Part shown: positions 12,928-24,539 of the stretch, in pieces
Numbering within the stretch: position 1 is the first letter of the stretch
Layout: the number at the start of each line of letters is the position of its first letter
DNA from: Welwitschia mirabilis
Taxonomy: Eukaryota; Gnetophyta; Gnetopsida; Welwitschiales
Reading direction: 5' to 3'
NCBI GenBank assembly: GCA_051453625.1
Contig: JBOZIK010000001.1
Coordinates: forward strand, 69,001,209-69,065,208
DNA length: 64,000 nt
Notes under the pieces: model-generated
What the model was told of the DNA's origin: nothing
The model's input: the letters and a program-made list of their open reading frames with translations, nothing else
Database searches by the model: none
Program-made: the position numbers and the translations under genes

Positions 12928-13196
12928 TTGGGTATTCTAAGTAATGAGATTAGAGTTCAATCAATATTAACACATTCAAATGATTATGCACTTTTTACTA
13001 AAAGAAAAATATTATCATACCTTATTATAGTGTTAACTATGTGAAACTAGATGCTACTCCTTAGCTATGTAGTTTTTTAATTTACTATTTTAATGATTAA
13101 TAAATATTTTTAAAAAAGAGGTAATTTAAGTTAACTAAAGAAATAAAATTTTAAAATTGAGACAAATAGATGCATCTACATAAGTCTCATTATTAA

Positions 13197-13350
13197 TTTC
13201 ATGATGTCCTACCATAAGTACATCAAGGTAAATTTTCCTAAGAAGGACCTTTGGCAGTGTGATATTGAAGTTGTGGGAACTCCACTAGAGGGGTGGTTAA
13301 CTTTCATGTAGCTTTATCCTATGGGTTCAATTCTTACTCTATTGGAATTG
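13197..13350 (+). repeat. Dispersed repeat R430, partial copy 1
   Basis: It matches 47890-48010 (+) and the reverse complement of 29390-29490. All three share a core of CATGATGTCCTACCA, AAATTTTCCTAAGAA and GGAACTCCACTAGAGGGGT types. This copy keeps only the first third. In element A the same repeat lies between integrase and the 3' LTR, so this is probably a remnant of that family. Confidence 0.65.
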
Positions 13351-13359
13351 ATTTCAATT

Positions 13360-14440
13360 TCTTCATCATCATGAATGATTTTTTTCAATAATACATTAGC
13401 CTAGAGTAATGCCTTTTTAATCACTTAAAACACATTGGTTATTAGATGGTGAACTGATAAGGTATCACTTGCTATTACAACTCAGGATTAGATCAAATTA
13501 TGATCATGTCATTACATTAATTCTTTACAAGATAATCATTAGATGTTGTCATTACCACTACCCTTTATCACGTAATATTCTATATCATTTATCATGGAAT
13601 GATTCATCTATAATTGTAAGTGATTTTATGACATATACCAATGGCTCTGTGAGGTTCACATTTAGAGCATAGAAATCACTATTCTACTTGTTTATTTAAT
13701 GTCCATTTTTACTTATTCTTTTCATAGTATTTTTAGTTAATAATCTCAATGTCATTTTTGAACTTTCTTATTAAGTTATATAGATTAAGGGTAAAATTGA
13801 AATTATTCTTTTTGATGTGTTTCTTTTTAGCTATAAAGTATTGAAAACGAGATGAGAATTAGGTCTTGTGCAATTTCTTCTTTACCTATATGAACATTCA
13901 TTTATGTATAACTCAAACATGATCAATAAAATAAGTGAAAACCCATACTTAGCTTTTTGAATTTGGTCTAAATTATTGAAATGTATTACTCATGATGTTG
14001 TTAACTAGTTAAGGATCTAAATTTATTATTTATAAAAGACATTTATCCTACTTAAAAAATAAAAATAAATCTAATCAATTAATTAAGTAAGCAAAATAAA
14101 AACAAATCTACATCATGAAAATGTTTTTGGATAAACTTCAAATACGTATATGATAACATTTAGCCTAGTTTCTAGTATACATGCACTATAATTTACTTTT
14201 AATGTTTATTTATGTTCCACATATAGCTTCATCTAGAAAAGGATAGAAAAATTATATTACTGAAAAATTTTATCTCAAATGTATACCAAACCTTGTTAAG
14301 AATATACCAAGTTAGATACCTTAACTTATTTACTATTTAAATAAGTTAACTATTTAGGTATTCATATAGTAATCATAGACCCAGATATGTCATGAATGCA
14401 TGGTAGTAAGGAAGGTATCCACCTATGACCCATTTTTAAT
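13360..14440. other. Unassigned AT-rich sequence
   Basis: A short open frame at 13469-13672 has no recognisable homology and I do not call it a gene. Nothing else seen. Confidence 0.45.
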
Positions 14441-14452
14441 TAGGAAAACAAT

Positions 14453-14942
14453 CATGTATGTGTTTCCATATGCTTTATAGTCATTCCTTAGTAACATGAT
14501 GCTTATAAAAGTTCTGATCTTCTAAATCTCATATAAGTAGTACATTCTCATACTAGTTTTTTGTTTTTCATAAGTAATATCTAGCAAAGAGATGTTTCAT
14601 TCCCTTGATTAATCAAAATAATATGGAGTTCAATAATCTATATAGCATGTGTCTTCCCCATAAGATGGATGCTGTTTATATAATAACTTATCCTTATAAT
14701 GTAAATGTACTAGGGAGATATTTATCATATAGAGTGTTTACTATTTTATTTATTTATTTAATTTTATAAATACTAAACTTTTTACATGTTTTTATCTCTA
14801 TGTATTATATGATCATTCCTTATGAAAAGGTATGCTTATATAGGTTTTAATTTTTTGAAACTAGGATACCTAGTACATTCTCATGTTGATTACTTATTTT
14901 TTTAACAAATAATGTCTATTAGAGGTACACGTAATTTCCAAT
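14453..14942 (+). repeat. Local tandem duplication, period 332
   Basis: The sequence from 14453 recurs from 14785. Both hold CATGT, TCATTCCTTA, ATGCTTATA, TAGTACATTCTCAT, a T-rich block, then AAGTAATATCTAGCAAAGAG / AAATAATGTCTATTAGAGG. About 150 bases of each unit align; the rest has diverged. Confidence 0.6.
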
Positions 14943-15279
14943 AACTCATAATGCCTAGTCAAATTATGTACAATGTATACCTTCTTCATAACACTAAAGG
15001 TATTCTACCTATATAGTATATACCTTTCTCACAAACCTCAAGATCTTTGATATATAGTATGTTTCATAAAGGTAAGGGCCTTTAACAATATCTTCTCTCT
15101 TTGAATATGCTTAACAAAGGTTTTTTATTTTCTTTTTTATTTTTTGAATATAGAAATAATTCCATTTTATTTTTAATTTTTTTATTTTTTAATCTTTTTT
15201 AGAAATACCTCCCTTTTTTAAGATAATTTTAAAAAGAAATTCTTTACTTAGAATTATTGATTTGGAGGTATGTATATGT

Positions 15280-15439
15280 ACATATGTATCTTCTTCATGG
15301 TATAGATGAATAACTAAAAGGCTCACAAGTATAAATCTTTTTATGAAGATGGAAAGGTATCCTAAAGGTCTTTTGGATATGTATCTTTTTCATGTGAATA
15401 CATTCAACATCCTTTCTTTCTTTTATATGTTTTTTGTTA

Positions 15440-15480
<41 letters not shown>

Positions 15481-16362
15481 TATTTTTATTGACATAATAT
15501 TATAAAAGGTTTACAACCATAAATATAATGAAGAGAGTATCCTAAAGATATTTTAGATATATATCCTTTTCATGTGAATACANNNNNNNNNNNNNNNNNN
15601 NNNNNNNNNNNNNNNNNNNNNNNNNNNNNNNNNNNNNNNNNNNNNNNNNNNNNNNNNNNNNNNNNNNNNNNNNNNNNNNNNNNNNNNNNNNNNNNNNNNN
15701 NNNNNNNNNNNNNNNNNNNNNNNNNNNNNNNNNNNNNNNNNNNNNNNNNNNNNNNNNNNNNNNNNNNNNNNNNNNNNNNNNNNNNNNNNNNNNNNNNNNN
15801 NNNNNNNNNNNNNNNNNNNNNNNNNNNNNNNNNNNNNNNNNNNNNNNNNNNNNNNNNNNNNNNNNNNNNNNNNNNNNNNNNNNNNNNNNNNNNNNNNNNN
15901 NNNNNNNNNNNNNNNNNNNNNNNNNNNNNNNNNNNNNNNNNNNNNNNNNNNNNNNNNNNNNNNNNNNNNNNNNNNNNNNNNNNNNNNNNNNNNNNNNNNN
16001 NNNNNNNNNNNNNNNNNNNNNNNNNNNNNNNNNNNNNNNNNNNNNNNNNNNNNNNNNNNNNNNNNNNNNNNNNNNNNNNNNNNNNNNNNNNNNNNNNNNN
16101 NNNNNNNNNNNNNNNNNNNNNNNNNNNNNNNNNNNNNNNNNNNNNNNNNNNNNNNNNNNNNNNNNNNNNNNNNNNNNNNNNNNNNNNNNNNNNNNNNNNN
16201 NNNNNNNNNNNNNNNNNNNNNNNNNNNNNNNNNNNNNNNNNNNNNNNNNNNNNNNNNNNNNNNNNNNNNNNNNNNNNNNNNNNNNNNNNNNNNNNNNNNN
16301 NNNNNNNNNNNNNNNNNNNNNNNNNNNNNNNNNNNNNNNNNNNNNNNNNNNNNNNNNNNNNN

Positions 16363-16422
<60 letters not shown>

Positions 16423-16520
16423 CCCTACCTACCTACCTATATATATATATATATATATATATAATTTCTTTTTATTTACATAATATTATAAATGGTTTAC
16501 AACCATAAATTTAATGAAGA
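15280..16520 (+). repeat. Tandem array with CT/TA microsatellite cores, interrupted by a gap
   Basis: A unit of about 200 bases contains a (CT)n(TA)n core. It also carries ATAATATTATAAAAGGTTTACAACC, then a GTATCCTAAAG-TTTT-GGATATGTATC block and TTTTCATGTGAATACA. Parts are seen at 15295-15410, 15438-15582 and 16363-16510, the last with added CTAT and CCTA repeats. The 780-N gap lies inside the array, so more copies are likely missing. The open frame running into the gap is not a gene. Confidence 0.7.
15583..16362. other. Assembly gap, 780 N
   Basis: It sits inside the CT/TA tandem array, a normal cause of assembly failure. Confidence 0.99.
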
Positions 16521-18110
16521 TAATATTACACTTACAAGTAAGAAGTTCTTTGATACAACTAAGATCATAATTACATCAAAGTCAAAATAGAATATTAGGT
16601 GTAGTAATGTAAGATAAAAGCTAAAATATTTACTTAAGAATTACTTTACTAAATTATTTTCTAATCAAACTCATCACAAAAAATTCATAAAGTACTAAAG
16701 TTTTATACAATGAACTAAATAAACCATATACTTATTATAATTCTAGCTTTTATTCAAGAAAAAGATTTTAAAACATAATATTATTAGAAAATCATCTTTT
16801 AAATGATATCAATTTTATTTTATTTTATTTTTAAATAATATATAATTCTAAATTTAAGAAGGGCTAAAATCATTACTTTTGGATATAGATATAGAGAATA
16901 TTTTAAATCTAGGATCATTAATTTTAATATAATAGTTTACCTTGAGGCTTAAAATCTTGACAAACTTATGAGAAACTACTTCTAATATTTAAAAAGATCT
17001 AATCCATATAAGAGTAGGTTTATTAAAAATTTTATAACCTCTTAAATCATGAAGTAAGATCAAGTTATTAGGTTTAGTAGATTTCCTATGTATACTTATC
17101 AAGAGAAGGTTGTTTTCGAGGTGCACATGGGAGGTGTTTAATAGATGCATAATTAAATCATAGATTGGTATTGAGTTGTAGGTATCTATCAAATAAACAT
17201 ACTCAAAGTCAACTATAAGATTCTTTGTTATTACATTAAAGATTCATAATTCTGTACTCAAGTTTCTATATGACATTTTTACAATTCCACTGCTATAATG
17301 GATAAGGACATTAGAGGTGGCTAGGAATGAATTGTTTGAGATGGAAAAGTTCCTTTGATGTTTTTTTCCTATTTCTAAAACTAATATGTTCACTAGATAT
17401 TTATTAACTTATATACCGGGATATCTTTGATTATCCTTATGGTTACCTTAGTTGATTATTCAATAAATTATAATATCATTATTATTTTCTTTAACCCCTT
17501 CAACCAAAGTGTTTTATATATAAAATAAGGCATTGGATTAACTGATGTAAAGGTTATAGGATCTAGATCCCTTAGCAGTTTACAAATAAGGAAAAAGAAG
17601 TAGAAGGGAAAATTTATAATGAAATCATAATAAAAAAATTTAATAAAACATAAGCCAATAATTTATACAAAGGAACTTCTCCTCATGTCCCTAGGAAAGA
17701 GCTCCTCTTAAGATTTTAACTTTAAGAACTCTGACTTTTCCATTCTTAAATCTAACCCCTAAGGGATACACTTTGTCTTAATACTTATTCTTCAAGAGGA
17801 GTCTTAATTATGAATGAATCCTATAATATTAGCCTCTGATAGATTTTACTATAAATAATTTCTAAAAATAACATATTCATGACACCTACCTTCCCTTTAA
17901 ACATAACATAGTCCTTAGACCTAAATTCCTTCAACATACTAAATTCGATGGGTATTCATTTCTAACAGCACAATTACACATGGTAAATTTTCTTCTTCAA
18001 ACAAACATATTAAAATCTTATCAAATGGACCTCAAACTAAGAAAACATTTTTTATGTTCATTTTACAAGGATGCTATAGCATCATCCTCTCCTAGTTGAA
18101 ATTGAGCTAT
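16521..18110. other. Unassigned AT-rich left flank of the nested stack
   Basis: No gene recognised on either strand. It does not continue the integrase frame found at the other end of the outer element (56.03 kb), which would be expected if that element had a simple insertion here. Confidence 0.45.
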
Positions 18111-18539
18111 TATCTTAGCCTTAAACCCTAACAAAAGCCAAGAAATTTTATTGAATATTAATTAGATTAATATTAATTAGAAAGTCTTAGAAGCTACTTT
18201 AGCATAATTTTATCACTACTAATTATTTCTTAAGCATTTCAAAAGAGAAAACTTTTTAAGTGATTATAATCTTCCTTATTGTTAAACTATTATTAGGTTT
18301 TGTAGAGATATAAACATTAAGATTTCTTTAAAAGAATTAATGATAAAGTAAATTATTTTTGAAAAATTGAATTTGGCTTGAAAATCTCCTACTTAAAGTA
18401 ATTTAATATGTTATATTACTTAATTAAGGAAATACATATAGCTAAAATCCACATTTATTGCTTGAAGTTATAGCATACAAGATCACCCACTGGAATAAAG
18501 GGGATGGGGGTTCCCTATTCTTAATTATGAGTACATCTT

Positions 18540-19460
18540 TAGTTAGCATTAGCTTTTCTTCTTAAAACTTTAATTTTTTAAATTATTTATTATTTTATTA
18601 AAATTCGTTTTTATCCTTTTATTTTAACTCTTAAAAGTTTAAGAAATTTTAAAAGCAACATTAAAAGGGATCATTCAGGTTTATCTAAGGTAACACTGAT
18701 TTTACTGTGAGTACTTTAGTATTAGATTTTCTTTATATAACTTAATTTGTTTAAGTATTTATTCTTTCATTAAAATCACTTTTTACCCTTTTATGTTATT
18801 TTTTAAAAAATCTAAGAACTTTTAAAAATTGCACTAAAAGAATTCATTGGGATTTATGTAAGCTAACACTTATTTTTAATATTTTATTTTGGCTCTTAAA
18901 AGTCCAAGCACTTTTGAGAGTAGCATTCAAAGGCCTTATTGGGGTTTATTTAAGGTAACACCTATTTTACCATGAGTACATTAGTAGTAGTTCCCCTCCT
19001 CCCCAACCCATAACTTAATTTATTTAAGTAATTACTATTCTATTAAAACCTACTTTTACCCTTTTATTTTAGCTTTCAAAAGTCTAAGCACTTTTGGAAG
19101 CATCATTAAAAGGGCTCATTAGGATTTATCTTAAGTAATACTTATTTTATGATTATGACATTAGTATTAGATTTTATTCCCATAACTTAATTTGTTTAAG
19201 TATTTATTTTTTTATTAAAACCAACATTAACCCTTTTAGTTTAGCTTTCAAAAGTTCAAAAATGCTTGAAATAAATACTAAAAGGGCTTATTAGGGTTTT
19301 TCGGAGGTAATTTCCACTAATTCATTTATTACAAATTCCACTTAAAAATTTCTTTTATTAAAGCCCATTTTTACCCTTTTATTTTAGCTTGCAAAAATTT
19401 AGGAAGTTTTGAAAGTAGCACTACAGGATTCATTATAGTCTATTTGAGGTAATTTCCACT
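18540..19460 (-). repeat. Internal tandem units of ~170 bases in the outer 3' LTR
   Basis: About six units each contain, on the + strand, ACCTATTTTACCATGAGTAC, a CATAACTTAATTT-GTTTAAGTATTTA block, CCCACTTTTACCC and AAAAGGGCTCATTGGGGTTTAT-ending GAGGTAA. Unit ends are at about 18690, 18865, 18960, 19140, 19310 and 19455, so one unit is a half-length deletion. By LTR orientation they lie downstream of the TATA box, in R/U5. Confidence 0.75.
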
Positions 19461-20397
19461 ATTTTAATTACCATAATATCTCTAAAAAATTAAACTATAG
19501 CTTACACATAGAATTAAGAATGAATTTAAAGTCTAATACACTAGCATATAATACATTAGTAATTTACATTAAAAACCCATTTCTTTAAAGTTATAGAAGA
19601 GAATTTTCATAGCATTAAAATGAATTCTAGGAATAAATACATAACTTACTTTTGAAAAATACCCAAAAAGGATAACATTTATGTAACATTAAAGTATACC
19701 TAAAGAAGAGTCTAGATTATACTAAAAACTAAATATTATTGCTAAAACAATTTAGTCTAGACATATAATAATTGAAAGAGTTGAAATAAAACTAAATATA
19801 CTACTTTTTAATTGTAATAATTACTATAAAAAAATAGCTAAGCAAAAAATACATTTTTATACTATATACTCATTATGTTGCTAAAATCTATTTATATTCA
19901 ATTATTATAGCATAAAATAAATAAAACATAAGAATTATAAGTGGAAATTAATTTTAAAATCCATTAGCAAAGACCTACAGGTAGGGCTGATTTAAAAGAA
20001 TAAATTATAAGACTAAAATCTAAGTCCCACAAGAAGGACTTTATAAGAAATAAATTATAACCCACAAATAGGATAGTAAAGAGTTGTAATGGATTTGTAA
20101 GAAGAGATATCATTAGCACTATTCTGAAATCCCTTGTTACTCTTTTAATGTGTATTCTAAAAGTTAGGCACTTGTAGAAAAGATATTTTAGAGGAGTTTC
20201 ACAGGGTTAAAAATGGGATAAGTCAATTGCTACACCTATAAGAAAAACCCTAACAACATTAATTTTAATCACTTTACTTTTTAATGTATATTTTAGAAGA
20301 TTAGACACTTCTAAAATGCTATCTAAAAGGAGATGTGATTTAAAATAAATACTGAAGGAGATAAATAAGAGTGTTGAGAAAAAATAATAGGGTAAGA

Positions 20398-20406
20398 TAT
20401 TTATAG
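20398..20406 (-). promoter_or_regulatory. LTR promoter TATA box (outer element, 3' LTR)
   Basis: CTATAAATA on the - strand within CTATAAATATCTTACC. The same motif is at 54525-54533 in the 5' LTR. The strongly pyrimidine-rich (- strand) tandem tract lies immediately upstream. Confidence 0.6.
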
Positions 20407-20409
20407 AGT

Positions 20410-20790
20410 AAAGTTTTGGGAGGAAAGTGGTCAATAATCTGAGGGTGAAGGGGGAGTGTTAAGAATTTAGGGGAAAGGAAAATTGGAGGTGGAGGGTTGA
20501 GAACTTCAAAGAGAATGATGTTAAGAACCTTTGAGGGAGGGGAGAAGGGGAAAGAAGTTCACAAACCTTTCTGGAAGTGGAAGGGATCAGGATTCTGAGG
20601 GATCAAGGGCAAAGGAGGAAGTATCAAGAATTATAAAAAAGGAGGGGTCAAGAACTTACAGGGAGGCGTTAAAAACCTTGGAAAGTGAGATAAGGAATTT
20701 AGGGGGAAGGGGGAGGCATCAAGAACTTCAAGGGTGAAGGACTTAATAACCTAGAGAGGAGAGGTTAAGAACTTAGAGAAGGGAAGTTTA
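20410..20790 (-). repeat. Purine-rich minisatellite upstream of the LTR TATA box
   Basis: On the + strand, G/A runs (GGGGAAGG, GGGAGGGGAGAAGGGG, GGGGGAAGGGGGAGG) alternate with a (TC/GT)AAGAACTT spacer about every 35-45 bases. A related tract lies at 54540-54910 in the other LTR. An open frame at 20531-20737 across it is a compositional artefact. Confidence 0.7.
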
Positions 20791-21122
20791 AAAAAATATA
20801 ATAAAGCTTCTCCTAGCTAATTATACAAGTGAAGATAAATTTCTAGAAAAGGAAAAATACATAGTATATACATTTTCAAAAAAGATAATTAGATGTTTCC
20901 ATTAAATTAGGTTATAACAACAATCTATAAAATGCACCATAGATTTGCACTTTCAATAAATAATTTTAGAAGTAAAAGGAATTATAAAAATTAACTAAAG
21001 GATAATTTTTCTTTTGGTAGAAAATACAAGCATTATGTGTAACATTTTACATTATAGAGTCTCAAAATTTAAGAGAGTAGGTAGCAATTTCTTATCTAGA
21101 ATTTCACAACCATCATTACTTC

Positions 21123-21636
21123 NNNNNNNNNNNNNNNNNNNNNNNNNNNNNNNNNNNNNNNNNNNNNNNNNNNNNNNNNNNNNNNNNNNNNNNNNNNNNN
21201 NNNNNNNNNNNNNNNNNNNNNNNNNNNNNNNNNNNNNNNNNNNNNNNNNNNNNNNNNNNNNNNNNNNNNNNNNNNNNNNNNNNNNNNNNNNNNNNNNNNN
21301 NNNNNNNNNNNNNNNNNNNNNNNNNNNNNNNNNNNNNNNNNNNNNNNNNNNNNNNNNNNNNNNNNNNNNNNNNNNNNNNNNNNNNNNNNNNNNNNNNNNN
21401 NNNNNNNNNNNNNNNNNNNNNNNNNNNNNNNNNNNNNNNNNNNNNNNNNNNNNNNNNNNNNNNNNNNNNNNNNNNNNNNNNNNNNNNNNNNNNNNNNNNN
21501 NNNNNNNNNNNNNNNNNNNNNNNNNNNNNNNNNNNNNNNNNNNNNNNNNNNNNNNNNNNNNNNNNNNNNNNNNNNNNNNNNNNNNNNNNNNNNNNNNNNN
21601 NNNNNNNNNNNNNNNNNNNNNNNNNNNNNNNNNNNN
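21123..21636. other. Assembly gap, 514 N, probably spurious
   Basis: The left flank ends TAGAATTTCACAACCATCATTACTTC and the right flank begins TAGAATTTCACCACCATCATTACTTC. In the other LTR (about 55250-55280) the motif occurs once with no extra sequence, so the two flanks probably overlap. Confidence 0.95.
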
Positions 21637-22414
21637 TAGAATTTCACCACCATCATTACTTCATAGGTAATTTTTTAAGTAATATTTCAAAACTATGAAA
21701 AAAAACTTAGATCTTAGCATGGCCCAAGTGATGAGAAGAGGATTTTAAAAAGGTTCAAAGATATCCAAAACAAAATAAGAGGATAAAAACTCACAAATTT
21801 TAGAATGATAAGCTATCATTTGATTATCTTAAAATTGATATTCAATAAAATTTATACTTTCAGCAACATAAGTGTGCCCTGACTAAGAGGGATTTCATTT
21901 TTTCCCCCAATTTTTCCTACTTTTCCTAGTAGTTCACTTGCATGGATGTAAAATCCCTATAAAGGGTATCCCCTCTAAAGTTTACATTACCTAGTTTCCT
22001 TGGTTATATCTTTACTTTTTATTTACAATTAAAACACAAATCTTAGCTTTACTTTAGTGTCCCACAAAATTTCCCTAAAATTATTAGATTTGAGATATAC
22101 AAGAATTTTTAAAATAACAATAACAAGAATAAGAATGATTACAAAAGAATGGGTGAAATTAACAGGAATAGAGGATTTTAGCATCATAACTAGATTAACC
22201 ATCAAAAAAGAAGAAGTAAAAAGGGATTTGAACCATTACCAAAGAGGCTAAAATGGCTACAGATTCTATGTTTAAGAGACTTCTTCTTAAGTTATGGAGG
22301 AAAAAAAGATAAAGAAATTACTGATAAAGAATGAAAAAGGGATAACATATTCATGATTCATCATATCTGTTAAACAATTAATGAGGTATCAACTTTTCAA
22401 GTGACTGCTTGACT

Positions 22415-22437
22415 TTCTCCTAAACCCCTTCTTCACA
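22415..22437 (-). promoter_or_regulatory. Candidate polypurine tract of the outer element
   Basis: On the - strand it reads GTGAAGAAGGGGTTTAGGAGAA and is followed directly by the inferred LTR start. It would prime plus-strand DNA synthesis. Confidence 0.45.
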
Positions 22438-23100
22438 ACTAGTCTTTTTGAGAAAAATCTTAATAAAATAAATTTCTTTTAAATAAAAATAAGAATAACT
22501 TTTAATAACCACTTTAAAGCTTTAAAAACTTTAAAATAAATAGTATTTTCATAGAAACTAATCATTTAACTGATTATTTAACCTAAAAAACTTTCTTTTT
22601 GATGATTAACTATATTAGAATAATTTTTTTTTGGCTATGAGAGTGAGGATGTGACAATTATATCCTATTTAAGAAGTTTTCTCTTAAAAACTTACAAAAA
22701 GGTCAAGTCTCTATTACAAAGTATCTATTTTATATTCTTAAGTTTCTTCTGCTTTAGTTTGACATGACTGCTACACTTATATATAGATAAATTTTTATTT
22801 GTCTAAGTCAATTTTCTTTTTATTCAAAATTTTAATAATGGAGACTTAAAAGTACAATCAGGCTAAATATTTACTTCTTAAAAAAGAATTATTTTAGTTA
22901 CATCAAATATACATTTCCTTAATAATAAGACATGAAAGACATTATTAAATACTGATAATTGTTGTGGTAAAGCTAGCTTGTAATTTATAAGATCAACCCA
23001 TTTTATTTGTTAAAATTAACTTATAAATATTGGTGCTAACTTATCCTCTTTACTAAGATGAAATATACAGTTAAAAGAAGATATCTTAAGAAAAACATGA
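22438..23100 (-). other. Outer element, region between integrase and 3' LTR
   Basis: By position this should hold the integrase C-terminus and any chromodomain. I could read no motif through the decay. Confidence 0.45.
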
Positions 23101-24200
23101 TCCCCTCTCTAATATTCTATATGCCTTCTCTTCCTATTTGCATATTTGTCCTTCCTATCTTTTACCTTTAGTAGCCTTTGCTTGATTTAGATTAACTTTT
23201 TATTATAATTCTTAAATAGATAAAACATTTAGTAGCTTTTTATTAGCTACATTAAATAAAATATTAATGTTTTACAAGATCTTCTATAAAGAGATTCAAA
23301 TGGTGTATAACCAATGTATTCTTGATAACTATTATCATATGTAAACTCGACCAAGACTATGATCTACTCAAGATCTATGAAAATATAATATTACTGATAT
23401 TAATAGGTATTCTAAAATGTAATTGATTTCTTTTGTTTGTTCATCTATTTGAGGATGAAATACTATGCTTAAATTTAATTTTGTACCAAGATCCTCATTG
23501 AAAGTTGTCTAAAATATAGGTATAAAGTTGTTATTCCTATCTAAAATAATTATCTTAGGCATCTTGTAAAGCTTCATTATGTTTCTTAGATATTATTTTG
23601 CAATTATTTTAATTAGAAATAAAGCTTCAATTAGAAAAAGAAAAAAAGCACTTTTTCTTAAGAAATTAACTACTACCATAATGCCATTAAATCCTTCTTT
23701 TAATCTAAGTAAACCTATAATAAAATTTATTTCAATAGTCTTCTATTTTCGTTTTAGTATATTATGAGGCTATAAAGTTCTTATTGGGTAGTTATGCTTT
23801 GATTTAACTATCTAACAAGTCATAATTGTTATCACATAGTTGGCTACTTCTGATTTCATTCTTGGCCATCATAATATTACTTGATATCTTTACACATTTT
23901 ATTAACTCTTAAGTGAATAGAATACTTGGTTATATGAAATTCATCTTTTTGATGAACTCAAAATTATGTACCACAATCTTATTCAAATTATTTAATAAAC
24001 CTAATTGAGAAGTATCAAATCCTTCTATTCCTTCTTCTCTAACCTTCTTGCACAAGGGACAATTTTGCTGAGTATTAAATATCATCTTATGAAAATTACT
24101 ATGTAGTCTTAGACTATGAATTATATGCCTTTTTTAAACTTAAAGCATTTATGAATATACTTTATTTACCTATATGAAAAGTTAATATCATGTCATAGTA
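23100..24200 (-). pseudogene. Integrase relic of the outer element
   Basis: Landmarks on the - strand: CPLCKKV-type Cys pair near 24045-24065, which would be the end of the HHCC zinc domain; FHPQIDEQTKEI (23428-23465), matching the FHPQTDGQTERT block that carries the triad Glu; and YQEYIGYTPFESLYRRSCKT (about 23240-23310), matching the NSYQ-SIGM-PFE-LYGRRCRTP block. The Gly before Gln in the FHPQTDG block is now Glu, and stops interrupt the frame. It is ordinary for a Tekay/Del-type integrase apart from the decay. Confidence 0.75.
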
Positions 24201-24209
24201 TTACAAAAG

Positions 24210-24535
24210 ATCTTCCTATCTTCTTTGCCTCAGATTTAGGTTAGATTAGATATGAATATATTTTAAACTCTTATGATCTATCTAGATCTTTACATGTTAT
24301 TCATAAAGGTAATGCATCTAAATTTTTAGTCCATAAATTACTATAGCTAATTATAGATCATGAATAGGATAGATTTTTTAATATTATTTTAATGTTCTAA
24401 AGGAATAATAAATAACCTTACCATCTTGCATTAAAACTGCCCCTATTTCTTCTCATGATGCATCAACATATACTATATTATTCTTTTCTGGTTTTAACAT
24501 CTTTAGGATAGGAGATAAGTAAGGGTTAATTTTAA
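24210..24535 (-). pseudogene. RNase H relic of the outer element
   Basis: On the - strand: YVDAS at about 24460 (first catalytic Asp), then GAVLMQDGKVIYYSFRTLK near 24385-24440, YPIHDL-stop-LA near 24340-24365 and DHKSLKY near 24255-24280. This order matches Ty3/gypsy RNase H closely. Stops replace Gln, Glu and Trp codons. RNase H would degrade the RNA template strand during reverse transcription. Confidence 0.85.
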
Positions 24536-24539
24536 TGAT

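Larger units (their letters stand above)
18111..22414 (-). repeat. 3' LTR of the outer element
   Basis: It matches 35550-36312 plus 52756-56033 along its length. The low edge is TATCTTAGCCTTAAACCC against TATCATAACCCTAAATCC, corresponding to a (-) strand end in TGAYA. The high edge is set by a polypurine tract beyond 22414 and is less certain; clear similarity runs to about 22130 and weak similarity to about 22225. From its 5' end (high coordinates) it holds a G/A-rich tandem tract (20400-20780), a TATA box (20398-20406) and a block of ~170-base tandem units (18540-19460). Confidence 0.75.

Noticed and set aside
13469-13672. A 67-codon frame after repeat R430
   Set aside because: No recognisable domain, isolated, and typical in length of chance frames here.
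15574-16464. A 296-codon open frame
   Set aside because: It is almost entirely N plus CT/TA microsatellite; no coding content.
20531-20737. A 68-codon frame with Arg/Gly/Glu-rich product
   Set aside because: It is the purine-rich minisatellite read as protein, with a counterpart tract in the other LTR.
21014-21670. Open frames on both strands across the 514-N gap
   Set aside because: They are open only because of the N run, and the gap looks spurious.
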